Position numbers and translations under genes: made by a program. Under the pieces are notes generated by a model. That model worked only from the letters and a program-made list of their open reading frames with translations, was not told the origin of the DNA and searched no databases. Below are positions 25,724 to 34,567 of a DNA stretch of 46,657 nt, one piece after another. Numbering within the stretch: the stretch's first letter is position 1; every line of letters begins with the position of its first letter. The DNA lies in NCBI GenBank assembly GCA_014190235.1, contig BJGC01000018.1, positions 1 to 46,657 of the forward strand. The letters are read 5' to 3'. Source of the stretch: Actinomycetes bacterium. GTDB taxonomy: Bacteria; Actinomycetota; Acidimicrobiia; Acidimicrobiales; Ilumatobacteraceae.

Positions 25724-27406
25724 TTAGTTACGTGCAAACTTGCGAAGCACGCGCCCTGGTCGGTCTCCGGTGTGGTGTCCTTGCTCGGTAACAACTGTGC
25801 CGTTGACGATGGTTGCGGCATACCCACGAGCCTTGATGATGAAGCGACCCTTGCCGTTAGGAAAATCATTGACATAGGTTGGGTATTCGGTTTGAAGTTC
25901 TTGAGGATTGAAAATGTTGATGTCAGCAAAATTGCCAACACTCAAGGTGCCACGCTCAATGAGTCCGAGCACGGCAGCAGGTTTAGCAGTGAGTTGATGA
26001 ACAGCCTTTTCAAGAGAAACGCGCTTGCGATCGCGGTACCAGTGTGACAAATAGTGTGTTGGCGCGTCGGCATCACAGATCTGTCCAGCGTGTGCACCAG
26101 CATCGCCGAGCCCTGGGCACACATTTTCAAGTTGCAAAAACTCATTCATTGATTCTGTGTTGCGATTAAAGAACCATGTGTTGTAGAGCTCTCGTCCTTC
26201 GCTTTCGATGAGTCTGTCAACGATAAGTTCGACGGGCGTTTTGCCGGTGCGTGTTGCGAGTGTGGCAAGCGACACTGGGTTGACTTCGTTGTAGTCGGGG
26301 AGATCTCCAAGTCCGAGTGGATGAATAAATGCAGGGTCATACCAGGTTCCCTTTTTGTTGCCTTCTTCGAGTAATTCTGCACGTCGTGTGTTGTCGCGCA
26401 AGACAGCAACACGTTCTTCAACAGAGGGAAGTGCCATCATCTTTGTCCATGCTCCGCCCACTACTGGGGGAGTTTGAACGAGTCCAGTCAAAGTGCCACC
26501 GGGGCGAGTCATCGTGACAGTTGAGATAGGTCCGATGTTTTGGCTTGTGTCGGTAAGAAACTTGTTCCAGCGCGACACACTTTCGAGGTCTCCGTCTCCC
26601 GCACCGCCAGAGAACAACACGCCAGAACCTTTTTGCGCCATCGTGCGCAGGAGGTCGAACTCGTATTTTGGTTTTGTTGTGAAATCATTCACGGCTTGAA
26701 ACAATCCACCGCCAGCACGATTCATTCCCTCAGCAATCGCGGTGTATTCCTCGGTCATTGAATATGTTCCTGGAACACAGCGGCCATCTGGCACCGTGTG
26801 CAGCAATAGACGAGACGTTGAGTATCCGACAGCACCACCGGCGACAGACTCTTGGGCAATTTCTGCCATGCGAGCAAGTTCTTCTGGAGTCGGGATTTCA
26901 TCGGTGAGAGAACGTTCTCCCATCACTTGATATCGCACTGCACAGTGACCTACTAACCCAACAACATTTAATGCAGGTCGCATTCTTTCGACGGAATCTA
27001 AATATTCTGGGTATGTCTCCCAGTCCCACGGCAGTCCTTCAAGAATTGCTTGACGAGGGATGTCTTCGACGCTCTCCATCATTTCGGCTAGATAGGCACG
27101 ATCTTTTTCGATGACAGGGGCAAACGTGACTCCACAATTTCCCATTAACACGGTTGTGACTCCGTGCCACGAACTTGATGTCATAAACGGATCCCAGCCG
27201 ATCTGTGCATCAAGGTGAGTATGCAGATCGACGAATCCAGGTGACACAGTGAGTCCGGTTGCATCAATCTCTCGCGTGGCTGTGCTGTCAGACAAGTTTC
27301 CGATTGCAGCAATGCGATCACCCGTGATGGCGACATCTGCCCGTATCGATGCGTTTCCAGTGCCGTCAACCACTGTGCCATTGCGAATGATGATGTCGTA
27401 GTTCAT
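25724..27406 (-). CDS. D-aminoacylase-type amidohydrolase
   Basis: The 560-residue metal-dependent hydrolase has DLHTHLDAQIGWDP with the HxH metal ligands near residue 65, GNCGVTFAP, GHCAVR, and a late GDAGAHAGQ aspartate. These match the amidohydrolase group that includes N-acyl-D-amino-acid deacylases and dihydroorotase-like proteins. It probably hydrolyses a cyclic or acyl amide; the substrate is unknown. ATG 27406 has GAAGG just upstream and is preferred over TTG at 27433. It starts an operon with the downstream SDR, and the TIM-barrel isomerase gene 78 bases upstream is on the same strand and may share the transcript. Confidence 0.87.
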   Translation of the reverse strand: MNYDIIIRNGTVVDGTGNASIRADVAITGDRIAAIGNLSDSTATREIDATGLTVSPGFVDLHTHLDAQIGWDPFMTSSSWHGVTTVLMGNCGVTFAPVIEKDRAYLAEMMESVEDIPRQAILEGLPWDWETYPEYLDSVERMRPALNVVGLVGHCAVRYQVMGERSLTDEIPTPEELARMAEIAQESVAGGAVGYSTSRLLLHTVPDGRCVPGTYSMTEEYTAIAEGMNRAGGGLFQAVNDFTTKPKYEFDLLRTMAQKGSGVLFSGGAGDGDLESVSRWNKFLTDTSQNIGPISTVTMTRPGGTLTGLVQTPPVVGGAWTKMMALPSVEERVAVLRDNTRRAELLEEGNKKGTWYDPAFIHPLGLGDLPDYNEVNPVSLATLATRTGKTPVELIVDRLIESEGRELYNTWFFNRNTESMNEFLQLENVCPGLGDAGAHAGQICDADAPTHYLSHWYRDRKRVSLEKAVHQLTAKPAAVLGLIERGTLSVGNFADINIFNPQELQTEYPTYVNDFPNGKGRFIIKARGYAATIVNGTVVTEQGHHTGDRPGRVLRKFARN

Positions 27407-27484
27407 GAGCCCTTCCGAAGATTCGTTGCTCAATAATTATACGGCAATTCCGCTCACACTTCCGAGTTCAAGCCAGTTCTGAGG

Positions 27485-28318
27485 TTAGCGATGTGCCAAA
27501 AGGCGCTGCAGGGATGATGCCTGAAGTTGAGCACGCTCGAAAGCGGGAATCAGATCAAGATCGTCGTCGATGATCTCGACACTGATAGGAGCGTTGGGCG
27601 GCGTGTGCTCAAAGAATTGTTTGAGATCAAATTCTCCTGCACCGAGGAGTTCGCGATTGTGGATGCAATCCTGAATGTAGTCGTCCATGCTCGGTTTCAT
27701 TGTGCCGTCATCAACTTGAATATTCTTGACGAGCGAATAATCAAGGTCTGCAAGCGATGACACACCAGCACCGCGAAAGACATGCCACGTATCAACACAG
27801 AGACCAACATTTGGATGCCCACTTCGGCGAACAAAATTCTGCGCGGTTGCAATGTCAGGGATCCTTGTCGGCGGCAAAAACTCAAGGGCATAATGCACAT
27901 CTGCATCAGCAGTGCGTTTTGCTAAGGCCCCGAGCCATTGCGCAGCAACATCAAGGTCAACATCTTTGTTCGCACCAAATGGAGCAATGACCTGTATGCG
28001 CTCTGCTCCAAATGTTCTGGCCATGTGTTCAAAGTCAAGCGCTGAATTGTCGTCGAGTAGTCGAAGAGCTTCAAGTTCAAGAATGCGAATGTTGTGTTGA
28101 GACAACGTCCGTTTGAGGTCGTCGTCGCTTGTTCCGCCGGCACGCAGTTGTAAGTATTCGTTCAGGCCGAATCCGATGCCATCAAATCCAGCGGCTGATG
28201 CGGCTGCTGCTCGTTGGGCAAACTCCACGCCGCGCATGCTGAAGTACGCCAATATTGTCTGACGAGAGCCAACGCCAGTGATACCGCCAGACCCAACTCC
28301 GTACGCATGATGTGTCAC
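27485..28318 (-). CDS. Sugar phosphate isomerase/epimerase-like TIM barrel protein
   Basis: The 277-residue protein belongs to the AP-endonuclease-2/xylose-isomerase-like TIM-barrel family. Visible segments are GFDGIGFGLNEYLQL, QVIAPFGANKD, YALEFLPP with a metal-binding Glu, GLCVDTWHVFRGAG with Asp and His ligands, and SVEIIDDD with a late metal-binding Glu. Members isomerise or epimerise sugars, hydroxypyruvate or cyclitols. The reaction here cannot be named. The GTG at 28318 is preceded by GGGGGA 4 bases upstream. It is divergent from the Rieske oxygenase gene, 60 bases apart, and is probably the first gene of the minus-strand operon with the amidohydrolase and SDR. Confidence 0.83.
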   Translation of the reverse strand: MTHHAYGVGSGGITGVGSRQTILAYFSMRGVEFAQRAAAASAAGFDGIGFGLNEYLQLRAGGTSDDDLKRTLSQHNIRILELEALRLLDDNSALDFEHMARTFGAERIQVIAPFGANKDVDLDVAAQWLGALAKRTADADVHYALEFLPPTRIPDIATAQNFVRRSGHPNVGLCVDTWHVFRGAGVSSLADLDYSLVKNIQVDDGTMKPSMDDYIQDCIHNRELLGAGEFDLKQFFEHTPPNAPISVEIIDDDLDLIPAFERAQLQASSLQRLLAHR

Positions 28319-28366
28319 GTTTCCCCCAGCAGAATAGATTTTTTAGAACTCTAGTGCGAAGCGAGA

Positions 28367-28372
28367 TACCCT
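28367..28372 (+). promoter_or_regulatory. -10-like box for Rieske oxygenase gene
   Basis: TACCCT ends 6 bases before the GTG at 28379. No Shine-Dalgarno sequence lies between, so a leaderless start is likely. Confidence 0.4.
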
Positions 28373-28378
28373 TGCACT

Positions 28379-29776
28379 GTGACAACGGTGGGGGAACCAA
28401 CAGAAATGGCAGCGGGGGATCAACGTTGCCCAGGGCCGAGCTATCGCGACATTGTCTTGCGCGATATTGGTGGGGTTCCGCCACAAATGCTTGAGAGCGA
28501 GTATGAGTTTCGCGGTGATGAGCCAATTGGCTTTGATCGGTACACATCAGGGGAGTTCTTAAAGTTGGAGTTCGAGCGAGTGTGGTCACGAACATGGCAG
28601 TGGGCGTGTCGCGAAGAACATATTCCCAACGAAGGCGACTTTCATGTCTATGACATCGGAGATCGCTCGATCTTGATTGTTCGTTCCCCTGACATGAAAA
28701 TCCGTGCGTTCAATAACTTTTGTCTACACAGAGGAACTCAACTCAAGCCTTCGAATACAACAGGGAATGCAAACCGCTTCACGTGTCCTTTTCATGGATG
28801 GGCGTGGTCGACCTCTGGCAAATTAGCGTCGATTCCGTGTCGCTGGGATTTCCCGCACGTCAAAGACGAAAACTTCGAGTTACCTGAGATCCAAGTCGAC
28901 ACATGGGGTGGCTTTGTTTTTGTGAATTTTGATCCAGACGCTAAGTCACTGCACGAATATCTCGGGGTCATGACAACGCACTTCACTGGCACCTGGGATC
29001 TCTCACAGCGATATATCGAAATCCATGTTCGCAAGCGATTGCCCGCAAACTGGAAAGCGGCGATGGAGGCTTTTCTCGAGGCATATCACGTGTTTAAGAC
29101 ACACTCAGAAGCGTTGCGCGCAACCGGAGATGCCAATGCGCAGTACGACGTATTTGGTGAGCATGTCTCGCGGTTTATGCACACATCTGGGTCACAGAGT
29201 CCCCACATTGCACAACAACAAACAGAACAAGAGATTCTCAACTTTATGATCGGTCGCAAGTTTGCGGGCGGCGTCGATATTCCTCAGGTTCCAGAGGGTC
29301 ACACTGCGCGCGACGTGTATTCGGTGTTTGTGCAACAGCAGTTGAAAGAAAAATATGGCCACGATTTTTCTGACTTTAAAGTGAGCGAGACAATCGACTC
29401 GATCGAATACTTTGTTTTTCCTAACGGATTCTTTTTTCCTGGTGCGCACAAGCCGATGGTGTACCGCTTTCTTCCGCATCCAACCAACCCAGACGAGTGC
29501 ACATTCGACTTGTTGTTTTTGCGATTCCCCCCTGACGGCCAAGCTCCTCCGCCTCCCGCACAGCCCTACGACATCGACGTCCATGAGAGTTACACGTCAG
29601 CGCCTGGCATCGACCAAGGCCTTGGCTATGTCTATGACCAAGACACGGACAATATGGCCGCCCAGACCCGTGGTTTTAAGGGCAGCATGAGGGGTGCGCA
29701 GGTCTCAGGCAACTATCAAGAGATTCGTGCCAGACATTTGCAACAAACGGTTGACGCATACCTCGCACGACCCTGA
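28379..29776 (+). CDS. Rieske non-heme iron oxygenase, alpha subunit
   Basis: The 465-residue product has an N-terminal Rieske [2Fe-2S] domain with Cys115, His117, Cys136 and His139 (CLH and CPFH), and a C-terminal catalytic domain with the mononuclear iron site: two histidines in EAFLEAYHVFKTH and a later Asp near DTDNMAAQ. Such enzymes hydroxylate or demethylate aromatic or other ring compounds, taking electrons from a reductase. No beta subunit or reductase is adjacent, so it may be a homomeric enzyme, using electron partners coded elsewhere. A GTG start is inferred; a later in-frame ATG at 28406 is possible. It is followed by an acyl-CoA dehydrogenase on the same strand. The substrate is unknown. 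Confidence 0.92.
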   Translation: MTTVGEPTEMAAGDQRCPGPSYRDIVLRDIGGVPPQMLESEYEFRGDEPIGFDRYTSGEFLKLEFERVWSRTWQWACREEHIPNEGDFHVYDIGDRSILIVRSPDMKIRAFNNFCLHRGTQLKPSNTTGNANRFTCPFHGWAWSTSGKLASIPCRWDFPHVKDENFELPEIQVDTWGGFVFVNFDPDAKSLHEYLGVMTTHFTGTWDLSQRYIEIHVRKRLPANWKAAMEAFLEAYHVFKTHSEALRATGDANAQYDVFGEHVSRFMHTSGSQSPHIAQQQTEQEILNFMIGRKFAGGVDIPQVPEGHTARDVYSVFVQQQLKEKYGHDFSDFKVSETIDSIEYFVFPNGFFFPGAHKPMVYRFLPHPTNPDECTFDLLFLRFPPDGQAPPPPAQPYDIDVHESYTSAPGIDQGLGYVYDQDTDNMAAQTRGFKGSMRGAQVSGNYQEIRARHLQQTVDAYLARP

Positions 29777-29842
29777 AAAGGGTTTCTAGCGACGAGTGAG
29801 TTGGCTGATACAACGAGTCGATTGAGCAAGTACTCTGACAGC

Positions 29843-31162
29843 ATGCCTAAAACTGGAATGCACTCTGGAATAACAACTGACGATGCAATGAACTTGGCGA
29901 TGTCTGAACACGCCGTTCCTTTGTATGAAGCCGTGAAGGCTTTTATCAAAAACGAGATTGATCCAATCACCGAGGAATATTTTCGGTTGGGAGAAAATCG
30001 CGCCGACCACTGGGGCTACGGCGAGGGACAACAAGAGCTGATGGATTCAGTAAAGGCCAAAGCAAAGGCAAACGGTCTCTGGAACTTTTTCTTGCCAAAT
30101 GCTGAGACAGGCGAAGGTCTCTCCAATCTCGACTACGCATATATTGCTAATGAGTTGGGACGTAATCCCATCGCCTCGGAATGTTTTAATTGCAGTGCTC
30201 CAGACACGGGCAACATGGAGGTTCTTGAGCGAGTCGGAACACCAGAACAAAAAAAGCAATGGCTTGAGCCTCTGCTTGCTGGCGAGATTCGGTCGGCATA
30301 TGCCATGACAGAGCCCGATGTTGCGTCGTCCGATGCAAAGAACATCGCATGTCGTGCAGTTCTAGACGGTGACGAATGGTTGATCAACGGAGAGAAGTTT
30401 TACATCTCTGGTGCCGGTGACCCCCGTTGCAAAATTATGATTTGTATGTTGCAGACAAGTCCTGACGGACCACCGCATCGCCGTCACTCACAGATCTTGG
30501 TGCCGATGAATACTCCTGGTGTAGAAATTCTTGGAGCGATGCATGTATTTGGTGAAGACGATGCGCCACACGGACACATGCATTTGCGATTCACCGATGT
30601 GCGCGTACCAAAAGCGAATATGTTGCTGGGCGAAGGTCGTGGTTTTGAGATCTCACAAGTTCGTCTTGGACCGGGACGCATCCACCACTGCATGCGATCA
30701 ATTGGTTCAGCAGAGCGAGCACTCGAACTCATGGTGCGACGCGGCTTGAGTCGCGAAGCATTCGGCAAGCCAATTGCCCGACTCGGCAAAAACACCGAAG
30801 TCATCGCCAAGGCCAGAATCGAAATAGAGGCAATGCGCCTGATGGTTCTTCGTGCTGCAAAAGCGATGGACACAATGGGCAATGCAGAGGCACGAGTGTG
30901 GGTGAGTGCGGTCAAAGCAATGGTTCCAGAGCGTGTATGTCAAATTATTGATGAGGCGATTCAGATGCACGGAGCGACTGGAGTCTCACAATGGACGCCA
31001 TTGTCGCGGATGTACGCAGGTCAGCGCACGTTGCGTTTGGCCGATGGCCCGGATGAAGTTCACTGGCACGTCGTTGGTCGCGCTGAAATTGCGCGATACG
31101 AGGGAGAAAGCGATCCGTTGCCGCCAAGTAATCGCGGGGGAATGTCCTCGGGTCCTGCCTGA
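29843..31162 (+). CDS. Acyl-CoA dehydrogenase
   Basis: The FAD-dependent dehydrogenase (439 residues from ATG 29843) matches the acyl-CoA dehydrogenase family. FAD and substrate-binding segments YAMTEPDVASSDAKNI and WLINGEKFYISGAG appear near residues 160-200, RLGPGRIHHCMRSIG near 280, and QMHGATGVSQWTPL near 375. The C-terminus with LADGPDEVHWHVVGR carries the region that is usually EGtsEI; here it is GPDEV, as in the ACAD10/11-like group. It introduces the first double bond in beta-oxidation of an acyl-CoA. TTG 29801 is an alternative, longer start; ATG 29843 is preferred because TACTCT lies 6 bases before it. It follows the Rieske gene closely and is probably part of the same catabolic route. 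Confidence 0.9.
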   Translation: MPKTGMHSGITTDDAMNLAMSEHAVPLYEAVKAFIKNEIDPITEEYFRLGENRADHWGYGEGQQELMDSVKAKAKANGLWNFFLPNAETGEGLSNLDYAYIANELGRNPIASECFNCSAPDTGNMEVLERVGTPEQKKQWLEPLLAGEIRSAYAMTEPDVASSDAKNIACRAVLDGDEWLINGEKFYISGAGDPRCKIMICMLQTSPDGPPHRRHSQILVPMNTPGVEILGAMHVFGEDDAPHGHMHLRFTDVRVPKANMLLGEGRGFEISQVRLGPGRIHHCMRSIGSAERALELMVRRGLSREAFGKPIARLGKNTEVIAKARIEIEAMRLMVLRAAKAMDTMGNAEARVWVSAVKAMVPERVCQIIDEAIQMHGATGVSQWTPLSRMYAGQRTLRLADGPDEVHWHVVGRAEIARYEGESDPLPPSNRGGMSSGPA

Positions 31163-31191
31163 GATTCAGAATGCTTGGCTTTTTTGCGCCG

Positions 31192-31197
31192 TAGCCT
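31192..31197 (+). promoter_or_regulatory. -10-like box for engB
   Basis: TAGCCT ends 7 bases before the GTG at 31205. The hexamer is identical to the one before the FKBP gene, and it supports the GTG start over the upstream TTG. Confidence 0.4.
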
Positions 31198-31204
31198 GAA
31201 CGGC

Positions 31205-31819
31205 GTGACAAAACCTCTCCAGATCTCTTTTGTTCAGTCAGCGACTGACGTGGCTGACTTGCCGCCGTCTCCGGTTGAGGTTGCTTTTGTCGGACGCTCA
31301 AATGTTGGCAAGTCTGCACTGATTAATGCGCTAGCGCATCGCAAACAACTCGCCAGAGTCTCAAACACCCCTGGCCGCACGCAACTCATCAACTTGTTCG
31401 AAACACCCACTAAGGCGACACTCGTGGACCTGCCTGGATACGGATACGCAGCAGTGCCCGGTCGCATTAAAAAAGGCTGGGAGAAAATGATCGTGGGTTA
31501 TTTGCTCGGACGCAAAGAACTAGCCATGGTGTATGTGCTCGTAGACGGAGAAATCGGCCCAACTAAATTAGATGTTCAAATGCTTGATCACCTGCGTGCA
31601 AACCTTGTGGCCCACACTGTTGTTGCTACCAAACAAGACAAAGTGAAATCACTCAGGCGCGATGCCAGAAAGAAAGAACTTGCTGCTGGCTGCCAACTAG
31701 ATCCCAATGATGTGGTGTGGGTGAGTGCAACGAGTGGTGTCGGAATCGATGATCTGCGAACAATCGTCAATACTCATCTAAAAATTGTCTCAAACAAGCA
31801 AGGATCTGCAAAAGCTTAA
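31205..31819 (+). CDS. engB: Ribosome-biogenesis GTPase EngB (YsxC/YihA)
   Basis: The 204-residue TrmE-Era-like GTPase has the G1 motif GRSNVGKSALINAL near residues 28-41, G2 with NTPGRTQ, G3 DLPGYGYA, G4 TKQDK, and G5 VSATSGVG. EngB helps large ribosomal subunit assembly and is often essential. GTG 31205 is preferred over TTG 31175 because it begins close to the family's usual N-terminus and follows a -10-like box by 7 bases. The gene lies 42 bases after the acyl-CoA dehydrogenase, probably as its own transcript, and 16 bases before the SRPBCC gene. Confidence 0.93.
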   Translation: MTKPLQISFVQSATDVADLPPSPVEVAFVGRSNVGKSALINALAHRKQLARVSNTPGRTQLINLFETPTKATLVDLPGYGYAAVPGRIKKGWEKMIVGYLLGRKELAMVYVLVDGEIGPTKLDVQMLDHLRANLVAHTVVATKQDKVKSLRRDARKKELAAGCQLDPNDVVWVSATSGVGIDDLRTIVNTHLKIVSNKQGSAKA

Positions 31820-31835
31820 GTGCTAGAAAGAAAGT

Positions 31836-32321
31836 ATGAAATCACAACGACCCGACAAAGCCCCAGTCTCTGTCACGCAAGAAATTGCCGCAGCACCAGA
31901 ACGCATCTGGGCTCTGGTGACAGATCTTCCGCGCATGAACGAATGGTCGCCAGAGAACAACGGCGGAGAGTGGTCTGAAGGTGCAACTGGGCCAGCACTC
32001 GGCGCGCGTTTCAAGGGAAAAAACAGCAATAAGAATCGCAACTGGAGCACAACAGTAGAAGTAATTGCTTTTGATGCGCCGACTAAGTTCGCCTTTGCAC
32101 TGCGGGTGGGCAAGGCGCATTGGTGCGACTGGGTGTACGAGATTGAGCCAACAGCGACTGGTTCGCGAGTGACGCACTCGTGGATAGATCGCCGTGGCAA
32201 GTTCACTGACTGGCTTGGTGGCATTATCAGCAAAGTTGATAACCGTGCCGAACACAACGGAAAAAATATGGCAATCACGCTTGCTGCACTAGCGACGACT
32301 GCGGTGTCAGAGGCTCACTAG
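31836..32321 (+). CDS. SRPBCC family protein (polyketide cyclase/START-like)
   Basis: The 161-residue product has the helix-grip fold pattern of SRPBCC proteins: APVSVTQEIAAAPERIWALVTDLPRMNEWSPE near the N-terminus, GARFKGKN and then TTVEVIAFDAPTKFAFAL, and a C-terminal long helix with KNMAITLAALA. These proteins bind hydrophobic ligands in a central cavity. No catalytic function can be assigned. TAGAAA at 31824-31829 lies 6 bases before the ATG, so it may have its own leaderless promoter even though it follows engB by 16 bases. Confidence 0.85.
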   Translation: MKSQRPDKAPVSVTQEIAAAPERIWALVTDLPRMNEWSPENNGGEWSEGATGPALGARFKGKNSNKNRNWSTTVEVIAFDAPTKFAFALRVGKAHWCDWVYEIEPTATGSRVTHSWIDRRGKFTDWLGGIISKVDNRAEHNGKNMAITLAALATTAVSEAH

Positions 32322-32334
32322 GCGACTAAGACTC

Positions 32335-33138
32335 CTAATCTGTGTCGGTTGTGTAGACAAATCGCAGAGTGCGTTCGAGCGGTTGTGCTGGTGACACAAG
32401 TATCTGGTTCGGATGTGTGTCGTCTAATGAATTAGGTGGACCAGACATTGGCTCGATGCAAAAAGCATGCTCCGGCTGGGTGTAGATCATCCAATGCGAG
32501 CAATCACTCTGCAGCGTGAGTCGGTTGCGCCCATTGCTGAGAGTCGGCGCAGATCGCGCATGCATAAAGCAATCATCCCAGGGTTGTTGGCTAGGCGGCA
32601 TCGCGATTGTGCCCACGATGTTGTCTGGGTCACGGCGCAACATGGTGTCAAAGTCGGTCTGCAGTTTCCATGTTTTTAAGAACCACGGATGCCAACCCAA
32701 CAGCGCAGGCCACGTACCGTTGCTGCTGTTCACGGAGAGCGTGCAGGTTATTTCATGTTGGTCAACACTGATGGTGTGTTCGCACCAGCCGTCAAATGGC
32801 CAAGGGGACTCGAAGTCATATCGCAACGTAATGGACGCAGTGGAATGCTCGCCAACAGACCATGCATCACTAAATGCCAGACCATGAATAGCGTGCGGAG
32901 AATCATTAGCCACAAATACGTGCTCATTATTGTGATGAGTAAAAGTTGCATTGCGCATCCGACCAGCCCACGGCGCCATGACGTAGTTGCCCCATGCTGT
33001 CGGAGCGTCTGATTCTCTAGAGGAACTTTCAACGAGTAGCGGATGTCCATGTACTTCTGCTCGTGTCATGCGACCACCATGTTGCGGTGACACCCAGACT
33101 GAAAAAATTGGAGAAGAAATATTAAGGTCAGGTGACAC
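32335..33138 (-). CDS. Aldose 1-epimerase-like (galactose mutarotase-like) protein
   Basis: The 267-residue protein looks like the galactose mutarotase-like superfamily: VSPQHGGRMTRAEVHGHPLLVE near the N-terminus, WGNYVMAPWAGRMRNATF, NDSPHAIHGLAFSDAWSV with the conserved His, LGWHPWFL with another, and CIEPMSGPPNSLD with the catalytic Glu region. It should interconvert alpha and beta anomers of a hexose. The GTG start at 33138 overlaps the lnt stop by 11 bases. The position at the end of a heme and lipoprotein operon is unusual, though the window also has GH36 and galT. The catalytic Glu and His look present. The sugar is inferred, not shown. Confidence 0.85.
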   Translation of the reverse strand: MSPDLNISSPIFSVWVSPQHGGRMTRAEVHGHPLLVESSSRESDAPTAWGNYVMAPWAGRMRNATFTHHNNEHVFVANDSPHAIHGLAFSDAWSVGEHSTASITLRYDFESPWPFDGWCEHTISVDQHEITCTLSVNSSNGTWPALLGWHPWFLKTWKLQTDFDTMLRRDPDNIVGTIAMPPSQQPWDDCFMHARSAPTLSNGRNRLTLQSDCSHWMIYTQPEHAFCIEPMSGPPNSLDDTHPNQILVSPAQPLERTLRFVYTTDTD

Positions 33139-34567
33139 GGGAGGACTCTTTGCGCGTTGTTCGACGCCACACCCAAGCCAGCATAAAAGCAAGGAGCAAA
33201 ATATAGGGAGAGTTTCCGAGACGCGAGTACAACGTGCGTCCGTGACGCAGGTCAATACTGCCAATAATCACATGCTGTTCAGAAACTTTTGTGCGATGCA
33301 ATACTTTTCCGGTAGGTGAAATAAACGCACTAAAACCAGTCGGAGACACTTGTGCGACCCATCGATCTTGTTCCAATGCTCGCAAGCGAGAAGACGCAAT
33401 CTGTTGCGTCTGAAGAACAGTCCATGTGTAACTTGATCCGTTTGTCGGGTTCATGATGAACGATGCATCACGAGCAACGCCTTCATTGGCGCGACCACCA
33501 AAAAATACTTCCCACGAAATAACTACTGCGGCGCGCGTCATTCCGAGATCCAAGATTGCTGGGTCTTTTCCGGCGACGGCATCGCGAGGGACGAGATCTG
33601 TCGGAGCACCAAGAGTTTCAAGCAACGATCGCATCGGCATGAATTCACCAAAAGGCACACGACGTTTTTTGTCGTAGCGACTTGTAATCGCGCCGTCAGG
33701 CATGACCACAACTTGGGCATTTGTGAAAGCCTGCGAACCTGCGTCTTCCGTGATACCGACAGAGATTGGCACGGCGAGACGCTTTGCTTGTTCGACCACG
33801 AGGGTGAGTTCTTGGCTGTTGGCAAATGTAGGCACGTTGATGACATTCTCGGGCCAGATCACGAGTTCGACTCTGTCATCGACAGAAATGGCGGCAGTGG
33901 CAGCAAGATGTTTGTCAAAGACTTCTCGAGGATCTGAATCGACTGCATGGGTGCCTTGTTCGCCACCACCTTGCACAAGGGCAACCTTGAGTTGTGTGCC
34001 AGTTGACGACACGGGCGAATAAACAACACCGATCACAATCAGCAAGGCGATGAAGGCTGCGATTCGCAGACGATGTCGTCCGAACCCTAAACGAAACACG
34101 CAAAAAGTGATGAGAATTACTCCACCAAGCGGCGCAAGATGTGCCAACGGACTCGACGCTTGTGAAATGCCAAGTGAAGCAAGTGGCACGCCTCCGAACG
34201 GAAACGAAAAACGTAAGACTTCTGCGAGTGTGTGAGTGCAAGACAATGCAAATGCACGATGCGTGGATGAATTTTTGCCGATAACACCGCCAATGACTGC
34301 TGCTAGTCCATGAAGTAACGAAAAAACAACAACAGCAATCGGATACCCAGGCGCAGTCAGAAACCACATCCACACCCAACCCAGTGACAGCCAACCAACT
34401 CCAAAGATCCATCCCGTAAAGAAGCGTTTGCGCGTTGACATTGTGTCGTGAATAACTAACGGTGCGTAGATCGCAATACCAATGAACGCAAGTGGCCACC
34501 AGCCCCATGGCGGCATAGAGAGAGCAACAAGAAGTCCAGCGACTAATGGCCTGATGCGGCTTTTCAT
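33128..34567 (-). CDS. lnt: Apolipoprotein N-acyltransferase-like protein, catalytic Cys replaced by Ser
   Basis: The 479-residue protein has an N-terminal membrane region with several helices (beginning PLVAGLLVALSMPPWGWWPL) and a C-terminal nitrilase-like domain, as in Lnt, which adds the third acyl chain to lipoproteins. By position, the triad would be Glu240 (IWPENVI), Lys300 (YDKKRRVPFGEF) and residue 351. In E. coli these are Glu267, Lys335 and Cys387, with intervals of 68 and 52; here they are 60 and 51. Residue 351 is Ser (VVISWEVFFGG), codon TCG at 33515-33517 on the minus strand. So the nucleophile is lost or changed. ATG 34567 overlaps the hemY stop by four bases. The gene is in the heme operon. 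Confidence 0.9.
   Translation of the reverse strand: MKSRIRPLVAGLLVALSMPPWGWWPLAFIGIAIYAPLVIHDTMSTRKRFFTGWIFGVGWLSLGWVWMWFLTAPGYPIAVVVFSLLHGLAAVIGGVIGKNSSTHRAFALSCTHTLAEVLRFSFPFGGVPLASLGISQASSPLAHLAPLGGVILITFCVFRLGFGRHRLRIAAFIALLIVIGVVYSPVSSTGTQLKVALVQGGGEQGTHAVDSDPREVFDKHLAATAAISVDDRVELVIWPENVINVPTFANSQELTLVVEQAKRLAVPISVGITEDAGSQAFTNAQVVVMPDGAITSRYDKKRRVPFGEFMPMRSLLETLGAPTDLVPRDAVAGKDPAILDLGMTRAAVVISWEVFFGGRANEGVARDASFIMNPTNGSSYTWTVLQTQQIASSRLRALEQDRWVAQVSPTGFSAFISPTGKVLHRTKVSEQHVIIGSIDLRHGRTLYSRLGNSPYILLLAFMLAWVWRRTTRKESSRVT

Noticed and set aside
28379-31162. Steroid or aromatic ring degradation operon
   Set aside because: A Rieske oxygenase and an acyl-CoA dehydrogenase alone are not enough; no ring-cleavage dioxygenase or hydratase set is adjacent.
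33915-34508. Minus-strand open frame (197 residues) within lnt in another frame
   Set aside because: Its tryptophan- and cysteine-rich sequence is what the lnt membrane codons give in the wrong frame, and it has no start signal.
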